Below, piece after piece: positions 1 through 13,281 of a stretch of 64,000 nt of DNA. A model generated the notes under the pieces. It did no database searches. It saw only the letters and a program-made list of their open reading frames with translations, and was not told where the DNA came from. The position numbers and the translations under genes are program-made. Numbering within the stretch: the first letter of the stretch is position 1; each line of letters begins with the position of its first letter. Source of the DNA: Dichetophora obliterata (taxonomy: Eukaryota > Arthropoda > Insecta > Diptera > Sciomyzidae); assembly GCA_963920525.1 (NCBI GenBank), contig OY986438.1:182698888-182762887 (forward strand), written 5' to 3'.

Positions 1-498
1 TCTACGTCAATAATTCTTTAAAAAAATGCAAGTCCTATTAGAGTTTCAGATAAGTACCATAAATGATTGCCGCACTTGGTCAAAACTTTTTTGGCGATTC
101 GTTCATTTATGTGCCGAAATTCAATAAGATTTCCAATTGAAGATCAAGCATCGAAAGCATGAAGATCACAGCAAATAATATAGTACATTCGAACTAGTAT
201 GTCATATACATGATCACTGTGTTTTCTAAACTTTTTTCTGAAATTATTCCAAATGGTCACTAATTCCTTTACGACATAGTTAATGATTTCGGCGATCGTT
301 TTTTTTATACAAAGTGCAGGTGCACCAACCGGCCTAAAACGTGCTTGCAGTTAGGCAATATTATTTTTATGCAATAATGCATCTCGCTAGACATTTTGAT
401 TGCGAATGAGATAACTTTCCTTACATTCCGTAAATGAAATGAAAAATAAGAAGAAAACAAAAGAACAAAGCATAATATCAAAAACTTGAAGGTACATT
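1..498. other. AT-rich DNA, no feature seen
   Basis: I find no coding region, clear repeat or inverted repeat in this stretch. It precedes the first MITE. Confidence 0.5.
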
Positions 499-508
499 CA
501 GGTACATT

Positions 509-693
509 CAGGATTAATACAGGTTAAGTCACTTGAGAGAAGCTCGATCGAAATGTCAGAATGGATGAAGTAAATCAAGAAAAAAAACCTAAGTTTGTAC
601 AATTTTTAGCTAACAGCTACTTTGACAGTTCGAACAAAGGCGAAAAAAGAGTGATTTTCTCTCAAGTGACTTAACCTATATTAAACAACCTTG
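509..693. mobile_element. hAT-type MITE, family A (copy 1)
   Basis: The element is a short inverted-repeat unit. Its left end contains AGGTTAAGTCACTTGAGAG and its right end carries the complement, closing with CCTTG. An 8-bp direct repeat flanks it with one mismatch (GGTACATT at 501-508, GGTGCATT at 694-701), which fits hAT transposition. The left duplication and first bases are themselves repeated in tandem at 491-510. No coding capacity is present. Related copies lie at 21667-22665 (interrupted) and 45779-45953. Confidence 0.7.
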
Positions 694-1063
694 GGTGCAT
701 TTAAGTCTTTTCTTTCCCCTTTCCTGATGTTCCTCTTTCCGTCAAACTCGACTTGCTTTCAAGAAAACTTGATTTGCGGAAAAGGGGACTTGTAGTGCAC
801 TCCAATCTAAACATTGCTATAACTGCAACTTAAACACATTTATTTCATGCACTTATTATTTATAAACATTAAACACATAAAGATCTATTCTACAAACTAA
901 ACATTTCTATAAACGTAGCCTAAACACATTTATGTTAGCAATCAAATAAAACAAACGCATAACTATTATTTACATTCTTACTCGCTTGCACATCAATAAG
1001 GTCAGTGCAATGACTGCATAAACTAATGTTCTACTTATTTAAGATTATATTAAGTTAGATATA

Positions 1064-1662
1064 CAGCTGCGGTCAAAATAATAGTAGCGCCCTTATATTC
1101 ATACATGTTTGGATAAATAATACTAGTATACGAATTTCGCATCCGGTAAGTCCATTTTCATTCCTATATGTACTTTCAACACTCGTTCCAACTCCGTACT
1201 CAGTTTCCTCCTATATTGTAAAACTTTCAAGATACAGGGTGTTTTACGGTTTTGGTAAGTGTTCAGTATTATTGATCTAGAATCTAAACTACTCACCATA
1301 AAATAAAAAATAATATTTTGTATTCTAGAAAAAATATCAGATTTTTCATAAGTATATCAATCGCTTTCGTGTCTTGTGCTGTAGCAGAGAAAAAATTTTG
1401 AGATTATCCAAAAAAATATCTACAAATTTTCTATCTTTTGTTTTAGCGGAGCTGTTACTGTCCAAAGTTAGAATTTTAAAAAATACTCTTGATTAAGTGC
1501 ATTTTTACATGAAAAAAAGACATTTTAAATTTTGACGATTACAGCTCCGCTAAAACAAAAGATACAAAATTTGTTGATATTTCGTTGAGTAATCACAAAA
1601 TTTTAGCTCAGCTGCAGCACATGACACGAAAGTGGTTGATATTGATATACCTTTCAGGTCGT
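1064..1662. mobile_element. TA-flanked inverted-repeat element, left part (copy 1)
   Basis: It begins CAGCTGCGGTC immediately after a TA. The first ~180 bp match the left end of the element at 23883-26257, including the TTTCGCATCC region. A CAGGGTGTTTTAC fold-back element starts inside at 1235. The right terminus is not seen, so this copy appears truncated. It is non-coding and was probably mobilised by a Tc1/mariner-type transposase. Confidence 0.6.
1235..1662. repeat. Fold-back element with ~45-120-bp arms
   Basis: It starts CAGGGTGTTTTACGG after TA. Arms at about 1345-1460 and 1540-1662 are inverted copies: TTTTAGCGGAGCTGT on the left and ACAGCTCCGCTAAAA on the right. The same element is complete at 25676-26086, where both CAGGGTGTTTTAC ends survive. 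Confidence 0.65.
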
Positions 1663-1704
1663 TTTAGGAACACAGAAGAATGGTTTATTTGGTGTAATTT
1701 GTAT

Positions 1705-2630
1705 TTTCATTGTAGCGCCACTATATCACGGAAATATGTTTCCAACAATAAGCTTACTTGTTTTTGTTTGAACAAAACTTTTATACGAAAAAAGGGTTTT
1801 TTTGATTTCTGAGGTCAATTTGGACCATAAGAGTTGGGTTTCGAGGGTTAAGCTGTTTCAAGAAATTATTTTCCAAGTAATTGTTATTGTTTCATTCATC
1901 GACACGAAGTCGATTAAGTTAATAAGAAATAAGTTTTTCTAACAAAATTTGCATCAACATGTACTTGACCTTGAACCTTCAATTTCTCGAAAACGCGCCG
2001 AAGGATTAAGAAACTTTAAACGTCATTAAATTCAGCGTCCTCGAATTATGCTGAAATGATATGTCTCCAGCTTGTTTGATGTTTGGACATACGAAGTGTA
2101 ATTAAAAAATAAAATAAAACTGGATCGATCCATTTTTTAATGAGATACGGGATTTTTTGTAAAAGCATAAACTCTATTAAGTTCAATGGACGTTAGTCTG
2201 TAATGTTGGACGCGCGTAATCTTAAGCAATATGTTACTTACGCGGTTTACGCGGTTTCATTTAGCGCTACTATATCAGGGGAATATTTTTCCGTCAAAAA
2301 GATTACTTTTTTTGTTTGAACAAAGCTTTTATATGAAAAAGCGTTTTTTTTATTTCTGAGGTCAGTTTGGACCATTTGAATTGGGTTTCGAGGGCTAAAC
2401 TGTTTTAAGTTTTATTATTCTCCAGGTAATTCTTAATGTTTCACGCATTGTCATGAAGTCGATTAAGTTAATGTGAAAAACGTTTTTCTAACAAAACTGC
2501 ATCACCATGTACTTGACCTTGAACCTTCAATTTCTCAAAAACACGCCGAAAATTAAAAAACGGTAAACGTCATTAAATTCAGCGTCCCTGAATTATGCTG
2601 AAATGATATTTCCCTAGCTTGTTTGCAAAA
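1705..2630. repeat. Tandem duplication, ~550-bp period
   Basis: A ~370-bp segment occurs at about 1705-2080 and again at 2260-2630 in direct orientation. Landmarks such as TGTACTTGACCTTGAACC (1959 and 2509) and GAGGTCARTTTGGACCAT (1811 and 2358) are spaced 547-550 bp apart. The copies have diverged by point changes and short indels. No reading frame is conserved between them. It may be two units of a satellite-like repeat or a duplicated TE fragment. Confidence 0.75.
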
Positions 2631-2639
2631 AAAAGTGAC

Positions 2640-3149
2640 CGATTCATGCACAGTGTTATTATTACCATAAAATGGGCTGAAATAATGCATTAATTTATTT
2701 TGAAAAAATGTCCTAGATCAATGCAAAGGACAAACATGAATAAGAAATTATATGAAAAAATTTTAATATGTTAACTTTTTAGGTCCGGAATCAGGTTCTT
2801 TAGCTAAAGTAACATAGAAATAGGTACTTTTATTTTATTTTTCGTAAATTTGAAATGCATTAAAAAAATTTTCATCTATTCAAAAAAAATGAATTCATCT
2901 GAAATTACTCTCTGAAAACCTGAACTCTCTGAATTTTCGAACAAAATCGGGCCATTTTTGACAATTCTTGGACTTTCAAGGGTACTAATTACTTCATTTG
3001 CTACCATCGTGTTTATCGTCTGTGGGGAGGGGCACGGAGGATTCCGTACAAAGTAGCATTTCACTTGGTATAGTATGGGTTGAACCCTCCTTGACCATGG
3101 CACTGATGCAAACAAAATAATTTGTAGGGAAAAACGCTAATTAGCTGCG
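2640..3149. other. AT-rich DNA, no feature seen
   Basis: No coding region or repeat structure could be supported between the tandem duplication and the TTAA element. Confidence 0.4.
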
Positions 3150-3153
3150 TTAA

Positions 3154-4980
3154 GGGGGTCCTCTGGTAATCTATGCCAAATTTTAGCCTTTTTTCAAAAT
3201 ATTGTGGAAAGAGAACGAGTAAAGATATTTTAGTTCCGTTTCTTGATTTGGGTAGCTTAATTTATTGAAAAAAATACAAAATTTTGAAAAAGTGAATTTA
3301 TGGACCGTTCAGAAAGTTCTCGGCCTGGTAACGAGGTTCTCCGGAAAAAAGGTGGGTCCAAATTTCGCACGATTCCAAGAGTAAACATCGTCTGAAAAAA
3401 AAAAAAATATTCAGTTACTTAGAATGAATGTCCCTATAGCCCCTACCTCGGAAACAAAAATTGAAATTTTTTTAGGGGGGGAGCCGCCACTACGGAAATG
3501 AAAAATCGAATTTCGACCTTTTTTTTTGTAGTCTAGTGTAGAAAAAAAATAGTAAACATTATTTTTTTTCGGCAAGTTTGAGGTAGGGGCTATAGCGGCG
3601 TAAATTCTGCGTCGTTTCATGCCTCATATATCAAAATCGGTCAAAAACTGTTTGAGTTATCGTGCGCAAAGTTTTGAAAAATATGGTTTCGAGAAAAACG
3701 CGTTTAAAGTTTTGACTTCAATTTTGAGGCACACAAATGACATTAACACATATTTTTTTAATACAATACTTACGAATATTAATCGGCAATTCCAGCCCCA
3801 TAAAGTGTGCTTTCCTCCATCTCATAAAACGAGTTTTCCATGGCTTTTTGGGCTCTGCGGGCTGTGCGACCCTCTTTCGATGATGCGTACGTTTTTAGCT
3901 CTGAGCGTTGAAGTCGTTTTCCGTCGCGAGATTCAGCATACATCTCGGCTTGTGGGCCGATGACAATACCCATTGTTGACATTATTTTTAAAATACTTGT
4001 GAAGCCTTCGTTGAAAATGCAGGTTGCCAGAAAATTTGCGATTTCGACTGTTTTTCATGTTTTTCAAGGTGCCATAGTACGCATCAAGGCACAATCCTTG
4101 GCATATGTCCATTAATCCGCAGAACATATTAATACCTTCTCTCCCTATTCCAAGCAATCTCATGGCAAATATCAACCGGCGATTTACAACAAAAGATTTA
4201 CCGACCACCGGCGAAGAATTAATATACTGTGTAGCTTTACATTGGCACTGCAGACTCACTTTGAAGCCGACTCCACGCATACATGTTTTTCCAAATCGAA
4301 TTTTTTGTTTACATTGGGCGCAGATAACCAGAGCAGCAAGCGTTTGGAAAAATGAAAAAAATTCCAAGAAACAGAACTGGAGGTTGTTTTCGATGATGAC
4401 TTCATTGTCTTGCGTTTTCTTCAATTTTTTGGCTGATGTGCTGGCAAAGTCGGTGTCCTCTACTTGGGAGTGCTGGTTTCCACGGAAATGCCTCTTTTTT
4501 GTTCGATACGCGTACTTACGCGGCGCGTTTGGGTGGCTTTTTTTATCCATAGCAAAAGAAAAACACAAAACGATTTTTCTTTTATTTTACAACAGCAGTT
4601 ATCGCGCACGCGTAGCTTTCAGCGTTCGAAAATAAACTGACTCTCGTTCGTTTGCTTCTTTCATGTGAACACCTGGGCTCAAAATCATTTCAACCCCTAA
4701 ATCAAAACATGCATGTATACATACTGCATGTATACATACTGTGTGTGTATATTTTGTAATATCAATACATATTTTGGAAGAATTCCACAGAATTTTCGAC
4801 TAATGACTGCAGGCAAATAAACAACTTTGCTGATGCGTTATTTTGACGAAAACATACCTACACAAAAATGCCTGTATCTCCTAAACTATTTCGAATTTTG
4901 AAAAATCCTTTTGGGAAAATGTTTTTGAGTATCTGAGCAATAGAAATATGAAAAATTTTTCGGATTACCAGAGGACCCCC
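3154..4980 (-). mobile_element. TTAA-flanked Mutator/Kolobok-like DNA transposon, internally deleted
   Basis: The element is bounded by TTAA at 3150-3153 and 4981-4984. Its termini are perfect inverted repeats, GGGGGTCCTCTGGTAATC on the left and the complement on the right. It carries minus-strand transposase remnants (3779-4550) but lacks the central catalytic region. A smaller inverted pair (CCCCTACCTC at ~3437, GAGGTAGGGG at ~3580) lies inside. Its right-end sequence is shared with the 560-bp element at 41037-41596 and with 52497-53013, which look like deletion derivatives. TTAA duplication is typical of Kolobok and piggyBac; the protein remnants favour the first. Confidence 0.8.
3779..4550 (-). 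pseudogene. Mutator/Kolobok-like transposase, internally deleted and frameshifted
   Basis: Two overlapping minus-strand frames carry the two ends of one protein. The upstream frame starts at the ATG at 4548-4550 with a basic N-terminus (MDKKSHPNAPRKYAYRTKKR). It continues through a cysteine-rich module (CAQC, then CQC about 22 residues later) and a region around NRRLIFAMRLLGIGREG. The downstream frame (3982-3779) carries a basic tail with KEGRTARRAQKA and ends in YGAGIAD. From memory, this N- and C-terminal pair matches insect proteins annotated with a Mutator-like transposase domain, which are several hundred residues long. Here the ends lie almost adjacent, so the catalytic middle is gone and the frames do not join. 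It cannot encode an active enzyme. Confidence 0.65.
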
Positions 4981-5328
4981 TTAAGTCAGTTAATTACACA
5001 GAAACATTTTATGGTTCTGAATTTGCCACTATTTCTAAAGATTTATCGAAATATTTCAATCTTAACGTTTAATAAACAATGATTTACAAAAAACTTATTG
5101 ACTTATAGAACTTATTTGTATAATCTAAAAAGTAATACTGGATACATCAGCTAGTTTTATATATAAATGACATAAACTACATATAATTATTAAATAATTT
5201 TCATGTAAAGAATAAAAGGTGAGGTATTTAAGAAAAAAATAATTAATTTTTGTTTAGAAGATTGATGTTCCAGTATCTTCTGGTGCTGGCAATAACTACA
5301 GGCGAATAAGTATTTACATTTTTGTTTC

Positions 5329-7595
5329 ATACATTCCACCGAATTCAAATTGTGAAACTTATTCATTGCATTTTTTTAATATTCTTAAGATAGTCGAAAA
5401 GCTTAATGATAATGAATATCCATTAATATTAGGTAATTTCAATTTGGGTAACGTAAACTGGGTTTACGGGCGTAAAGTAATTTGAGTGCTGGTAGAGATG
5501 CTGATTTTCTAGATTCAGTTCTTTCACTTGGGATGTACCAAATAAATGCAATAAGAAATGGTTTAAATAGATTGCTAGACCTAGTTTTTACTGACTTAGA
5601 GCTTAAGCAGAATTAATATTATCCGACAATAACGTTCACCATAAGGCTCTTCTAGTAAATTTTGATATTGTTGCCTTAAAAAATCCCTTTCTGGGTGAAC
5701 ATATTTATGAATATGATTATAATAAAGCTGATTATGCTGTAATATCGAATTTTTTATATAATGTAAACTGGTGCACAATCTTTGGTGATAGTCTCTTACA
5801 GAATCATCTCTGTTTAATGAATATCATTAAGGAAACATTCACGAAATTTGTTCCATTAAAAAAGGTTCGTATAGCTACTAAACCAAGTTGGCATAATAGT
5901 TGCCTGGCTAACCTTAAAAATACTATAAACAAAAAATACAAAAAGAGCAAGATTAACATAGCTTTAAAACAGGAATATGTTCTGGCACATAAACAATATG
6001 AGACACTTAAAAATTTTTTGTATAGGAATCATTTGCTGGCCTTAGAATCGAACATTAAGTGCAACCCAAAAGCATTTTGGACTTTTTTGAACAACAAAAA
6101 AAAAGTACGGGTCTCCCTAAAAATATGTTTTTCCAGGATAATAAATCTGACAATTTTCAAGAAATAAGCGAACTTTTTGCACTCTATTTTCAGTCCAATT
6201 TCAAATGCTATGACCAATCAATTAATGATGTTGCGTCTGAGTTTAATGTTTTTCCTATTACAGATCTTGGTTCCTTAACCTTATCTGGAGAAGAGGTATA
6301 TCGAGAATTAATTAGCTTAGATTCGAAGAAGAAATGTGGCTCTGACAATATTCCTCCAATCTATCTAAAATATTGTGCTATGGCACTTTTTCAACCTCTA
6401 ACCTTTCTTTTTAACCAATCCCTTAAAAAGGGAGAATTTTTAAATGTATGGAAAATATCCAAGATAACTCCAATTTTTAAAACGGGGTCGAGGCAAAATA
6501 TTGCAAACTATCGACCTTTATCCAAATTACCACTCATTCCAAAACTATTTGAATCTCTGGTAAAAAAGAAAATATATTCTTGCATCAAAGGCGCAGTATC
6601 GGAGTGTCAACATGGTTTTGTGTCTGGCAGATCTACCTCAACAAATCTTGCGCTATTTACTCACTTTATAGCAAGCGAAATGGAGAGAGGTCAACAAGTA
6701 GATGTAGTTTTTACAGATTTTGCGAAAGCATTCGATAGAGTCCAGCACGTAGTTTTAATAAGGAAACTCGGTAAATTGGGTTTCCACTCCTTCTTGCTAA
6801 GGCGGCTAGAGAATTACCTGTTCGGTCGTAGACAAGCGATTAGGATTGGTAAATACCGCTCTAAATATATTGATAACTCTTCTGGTGTGTCCCAAGGCAG
6901 TCATCTTGGTCCACTTTTGTTTTTCTTATTTATTAACGACCTTCCAAACTATGTCCAGTTTTCGAGATGTCTCATGTATGCTGATGACGTGAAGTTATTT
7001 AAAATTATTAATTCTTCAGTAGACTGTCAATTTATTCAGCAGGATTTGGATGGCTTGCAGAAGTAGTGTGATGTCAATACGTTATATTTTAATGTTACTA
7101 AATGTAGTGTAATGTCATTTACCATGAAACAGCAATTAATTATAGGCAACTATACTTTGTGCTCAGATATAATCTTAAGAGTTGAAATTAAAAGGGATTT
7201 GGGAGTAATTTTTGACAAAAAACTTACTTTTGGTAAGCATTATGATGCTGTTATTTCCAAAGCTAATGAAATGATGGGTTTCATCATGCGCAACACTAAG
7301 GAGTTCTCAGATCCCTTTACTCTAAAGTCAACTTTCTTCTCTTTGGTTAGATCAAGTTTGGACTTTTGTTGTGTTGTCTGGGACCCTCGATAGCATATCT
7401 CTGCATATTTCTAGAATTGAAAATATTCAGAGACGTTTTATTCGGCTAGTGTTTAGAAAACTTCGGTGGGAATTTATGCCGACTTATGACTCCCGTTGTG
7501 CGCTTTTAGGCTTGAAAACCTTAGAGTTTAGAAGAAAGTATTTTTTGGCTATATTTGCTCGTGATATATTCATGAATCACTTAGATTGTGCATAA
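5329..7595 (+). pseudogene. LINE ORF2: endonuclease remnant plus reverse transcriptase, broken
   Basis: Read across frames, the endonuclease remnant includes LILGNFNLGNVNW near 5430 and a DLVFTDLE motif near 5580. A linker follows (5817 on), then the RT domain from 6059: NYRPLSKLP, QHGFVSGRSTSTNLALF, DFAKAFDRVQH, GVSQGSHLGPLLF and the catalytic YADD at 6976-6987. A C-terminal region with KRDLGVIFD follows from 7112. The frame is lost in an A-run near 6100, at a TAG at 7064-7066 where the family usually has Trp, and again near 7390. The protein would nick target DNA and copy its own RNA, but this copy is dead. The clade (Jockey or CR1 relative) is recalled, not tested. Confidence 0.85.
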
Positions 7596-7863
7596 TAGCT
7601 TGCTTTATTTGGTATATATGATCCCTGAAGGAAATTTAGGCGCAGACAGTTTTTTCAAATTCCATATCGCAGGACAAATTATGGTAGACAGGACCCTGTT
7701 TATAATATGAGTTCTTCTTTTAATGCAATTTGTAGCAATATTGATATAACCCAAACTAGGGTCTCTTTTAAAAATAGGGTCACTTTTATGTTAAGCTAAT
7801 ATTATATTGTTAAATTCTTGTTTAATTTTTAGATAATTTTTAGAACAAACTTGTTTATAGTTG

Positions 7864-7896
7864 AATAATAAATAAATAAATAAATAAATAAATAAA
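7864..7896 (+). repeat. (AATA)n tail
   Basis: About eight AATA units mark the 3' end of the LINE on the + strand. Confidence 0.9.
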
Positions 7897-7897
7897 G

Positions 7898-10121
7898 TAA
7901 GGAGTCACAAAATGCGAAGTAATATGTGCTACGATTTTTCTGTTGTCTTTCTTTAAAAAGAACACGCTTTTCTTTTTGTGAGTTGGTACCTTTTGGTTTA
8001 AAATGATTGGTAACGCAGCTCTTTTGATCATATTAATGTAGATATCTGTTACTTTAAATTAATTAAGTCATTAAGACACATGCTAAACATGAACTTCATT
8101 GTCATTAATACACATAAACAGAATTAATGACGCCTGTGAAAGCCAAAAAAAGCGGACAAAATTTACATAAAGTAAAAAAAACCAATAAGCGAACCCTCGC
8201 CAAAAGTCTACTGAACGCATACCGTGAAAATACGCGTTCATTTTTACATTTTATTTTGATTTTTATTTTATGTCTTTGGAGCATGTAATCATAAATAAAC
8301 AATCTACTTGCCTGCAGTCAGAAAAGTGGAACGAATCTCGGTAGTTTGCATTTTGAGGAAACACACATGGGCTAAGAGTGCATACATATGTACATTGATA
8401 TTAAATAGGAAAGTACACTGATGAAAATTTTTCGACCGCACTTAGTCATATGATTATAGTCTCATATATTTGACCAACATTCATTAGACAAGAAAACTTT
8501 AGTATGTGATTCAGTAAAATATTCGAAATATCATATAAATATATTTATATATCATATATACAAAATAGTCCTTAAACGAACCGCTTAAACTTAACTAAGC
8601 TTTGTTTAAATTTGTTCTCTTATTACTTTGTGCTAAAGTTACTTAAAAAATACAGCTAAATATGAACAAGTTGGTGGGCGGGCATCCTGAATTGTAAATT
8701 TTTGGAAGTTGAATACAATCAAACATTAAAGTGAATTCCGGTAGATTGCATCAATTTTCAAAAGATTTCAACTACCAAACACATTAATAAAAGCTGCCTT
8801 CATCAAATTAAACAGCTATCATTACGACCTTGCCTCTTCTATAAGAAGAACGAACCCGCAATTCCTTATGGTCATAAGAAAAAAAACAAATAGAGGTTTG
8901 AACAACTCTTCGGTCAGTTTAACTTTTAATTGCATTTGAGCATAAATTTTATGCAGCAAATCGAAAAGACTGAGAACAACACGCAATATCATCCTTGCAA
9001 ATCACATAAAAAAATTAAGCTTATCTAGAAAGATTTGGTCTGAAGTTGGTTTTTTTTTCTCTTAATGTTTCTGCCACATGAACACGCAAATACCAGAGAA
9101 AGAAAACAATACCGACCATGCAACCTACTGACCAAGTTGATCATGCCAGCCAGTGAGCCAGCCACTCAACTAGCCTTTGGACCAGCCAGAGATACAACCA
9201 ACGCCTTCGTGTGCTCACAGTATCTCGTAAAAAGCACTCATCAATTATGATGCATTTAAAGTTCTTCGTTTCAATTCATTCCGCAAAGCAAATGTAATGA
9301 AACGATATGTAATTTGAGCAAATTAAAAGGTTTCCAACCATTCAACCATCCATGCATGCATTCAACAAACCAAGCCTTATGGACAAACAGACGGACACAC
9401 AGTCAGAACAACAGCAAGTGAGGCACATTTCATTTTTGCTAAGTTAAAAACAATGTTTTCCCTAAAGTTTTTGTGTGTTAAATTGCCAAAAGAAAAAAAT
9501 ACTCACGCAAGAGTAAAAAACGATCTTGCCTACCAAAGTTTATTTAACTCAATCGTAAAGTGATAACTTTTTGAAGGAGTTAAAAAAACCAAAACTTTAT
9601 ATAAAAACTGATGTGAGAGTCATAAAAATTGATGACGATCAATGTTTGTTGATCCTCATTCTTTGAATGATTTTAGTATGATTTTCTGTTTTTTTTTTTA
9701 CTTGTCTGCTGTGTTTTGAGAAGAAATTTTTATGGTATTTTTATGGGTAGAGTTTTCGAAAAATGAATGCTGTTAAATAAGAATGTTTGCTTTAGAAAGT
9801 TTTAAAAGTACCTGGATATTTATATAATTGATATTGAAAAATTGTGTTTTACAGTAAAGTTTATTACTATGATAGTATTTATAGTATTAAATGTGTAAAT
9901 AATGAAGGCAATCATTGTTTTTCTTACCATAAAAAATTCAATGTCTAAAATAATCGTTATCAAAGGCGAATGATCTAGAAACTGATCGTGGAAGGTAGCT
10001 AAACTATCTCGAATCAAAAAGTTGATAAATAGCTTTTTTCAAAATTTTAATATTTCATATTAATGCATTTTAACGCAAATTTTCGGCCCTCTAATTATAT
10101 GTTAATATAATATAAATATTA
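7898..10121. other. AT-rich DNA, no gene recognised
   Basis: Only short frames occur. The least AT-rich part (about 9060-9420) has a composition unlike the TE debris and may be ordinary non-coding host DNA, but I cannot support an exon. A TA-rich patch lies at 8510-8570. Confidence 0.4.
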
Positions 10122-11015
10122 GATCACCCCAAAGTGCAAAGGTGTTTTTTCCGCTCCGCCAGCATTTTCTAACAGAATTAAAAATAATATATTTTATTTT
10201 ATTTTATTTATTTATTTATTATTTTTAAAGCTATACATTAAGTACACTGATCTACAACTAGAACAAGATTAGTACAAGATCCGCATCAAAAGATCGGTAT
10301 CGTTAGTGGAAAAAATCCACCCGGTTTTTATGTAAAGCATCAAAAACGGGATAAAAATTTCTAGAAAATAGCATTAACAATTTCGTATCTATAACTTTTT
10401 TAAAAAAAGGTGGAGGTTTTTAATTCTTTTCTTTCCACAGACAATAACACAGGTAAGACGCTTTGTGTAAATTTTTTTATGTTTGTGTGTTATTTAAAAG
10501 CGCTTTGAAGATCAAACTAATTTTTATGTTCCTTTTTGTTCCAAAAATTCCTAAAAATCAGAGAAAAATCTGCGAGGTAGTAACATTATATCATCATGAA
10601 GGAAAGCTAACGAGGTATAAGAAATTTATAACTTTTCATTAATTTTGTTTTTGAGTTTCACTCATAAACTTACGTCTTAAAAGAAAAAAGTGACTTTTAT
10701 TTTTGTTTCGTTCAATGGAAATCTTTCAAATTAAACAAAGTACATGTTTTACTTACCTTAGTCATTGGTAATGATTCATTCTTATGTTGTGCATTTGGGC
10801 TTTGTTTCAACTCAATTTTACTTATACGCCTCGTTGATAAAAAATTTTAAATGTTTCGGCTTTTTTTCTAAGGCTTTTTTCCACCTAAATGTTAGGTGGA
10901 CCCCAGCGCCGGCTTTTGCTGCCACTTGACAAATAGATCAAAATTTCAAATAAATTTGCAGAGTGAAAATATTGAATCACCGGATATTTTTCAATAATTA
11001 AGCTAAAATATAAAA
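10122..11015 (+). repeat. Inverted arm 1
   Basis: It contains GCATCAAAAGAT followed by GGTATCGTTAGTGGAAA and a TGCTGCCACTTGAC motif. All recur in the same order in reverse complement at 17735-18546. A low-complexity TTTA-rich insert (about 10190-10230) is absent from the other arm. Confidence 0.75.
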
Positions 11016-11103
11016 AGAGAATCAGTGCACAGTTGAGAAAAAATTCACGTAAACAAAACTTAAAACTAAATTAAATAAAATTTTTAAAAAGAATCTTCTT
11101 ATA

Positions 11104-11453
11104 CTACGTTTGCATTGGGTCAAATGACTCATTTGAAATGAGTCTTTCAAAAGTGTTTACATTGGCTTTTTTTTTTGCGAAAGTATCTCATTTCGTTTGA
11201 CAATTGGTTGTTTGTTAGTATTTTTTCGTATTGTTTGACGTTTTCCTGTGTTTTCAATGTGTTCATTGTTTTTTATCCATTCTTGATTGAATGCGTTCGT
11301 AATAGTTTGTAATTTAAATAACGTATTCAATCTCATTTATTTCTTTGAAATGAGTTAAATTGCAACTGAGAATTTTTATGGAAAATGATATGATTTTAGG
11401 TCATATTTGGCTAAATGATATGAAATGAGTCATTTGGCCCAATGTAAACGTGT
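11104..11453. mobile_element. TA-flanked MITE
   Basis: Inverted termini ACGTTTGCATTGGGTCAAAT and the near-complement of it at the right end enclose ~290 bp of non-coding DNA. TA is present on both sides (11102-11103, 11454-11455). The subterminal GACTCATTT is also inverted. Confidence 0.75.
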
Positions 11454-12674
11454 TATTAGAAGCTTATGATGTAATGATGAATAATGACAGAATTGTATTG
11501 CTTCGTGACTAGTAACATACATAACTTTTTCCATACAATTTTAAATGAAAAATATACTATTCCCCAATAAACCAAACGGATTCGTTTCGAATTTGAGGTG
11601 AAACCGAGATCTCTTGTATTTAGGAAATGAGAATGAATTTCATTTTCGAATCCACGAGCGGAAGAAATTCACACTTCGTTTTCAAAACGAAATTTTTAGA
11701 ATTATCAGATCGTTGTTGAAACGAGATTTTTGGAACAGTCAAATCGTTTTCGAAACGAGATTTTTTAAATAATCGGTTTGTTTTCAATTCAGTTTTTTAA
11801 AATTTTCAGATATTCTCAAATTACTTATTATGAAATTAAACATTTTTTACTAATATAAAGATATTTATACAATATATACTAACTAATTTACAAAATATTA
11901 GTCCAATACAACCGAATTCGTCTGATATATAGCGTTTTTAATAACTTGTGGGCGGAAATATGGGTATGGTAATATTTGTTGTGTATTACTCGAGATATTA
12001 GCCTTGACAACAAATATTGTAAATTTATATATATGCATTTTATAAATAAATATAAAAATGTGTATATAAATTTATATATATGTATATATATATATATTAG
12101 GGCGGGTCAATTTGTATGGACGAATTTTTTGGAGGTCTGGCTCAGCGAAATTCGTAAAATACATGTAATTTCAAGACTTTTTCTCCACTACAGCATATAC
12201 AAATTCTGAAAAAAAGCTGTGCGCACTTTCGTAAATAGATTTTGTTCTCAATTATAAAATATGAATGTATGAATGTATGTGTATGAATCTACCCAGCGGT
12301 TCGAAATGGCAGCAGCTCACCTAGAATCACGATTGAAGCGCTCCATTACTGTTGCTTGTCCAGCAGGAAAGAAGCACACTCTTCGAAATATTGTTTCTCT
12401 CTGGGTTTTTCTCGAAACAAGCAAGCTCAGAGACAAAGTTTTGTGGTTTTCTTTGTTTGTTCTTTAGTGGGCAAGCCAATTTTTTTTTATTCAGTTGCGA
12501 TTTAGTTTCAGAAGTGAAAGAGCGTTAAAGTTATATCGTATCGTGATTAATACTTAAGTATTCAGGTGAGCAAAAGTAAACAAAATGAATAAAAATATAT
12601 GTGGAATAAGCAGAAGACATTTTCGGCGTTTAAAAAAAAGAATTAGATGATAATAGCTTAGAAAGAAAATATGC

Positions 12675-13281
<607 letters not shown>

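Larger units (their letters stand above)
5270..7897 (+). mobile_element. Non-LTR retrotransposon (Jockey/CR1 group), 5'-truncated
   Basis: The insertion begins within the remains of an endonuclease domain, continues through a reverse transcriptase and ends in an (AATA)n tail at 7864-7896. A simple 3' repeat tail and 5' truncation are typical of target-primed reverse transcription. I could not identify a target-site duplication. ORF1 is absent. Confidence 0.85.

Noticed and set aside
12273..12467. 64-residue plus frame in the arm of the 12100-14558 element
   Set aside because: The inverted arm at the other end does not preserve the frame.
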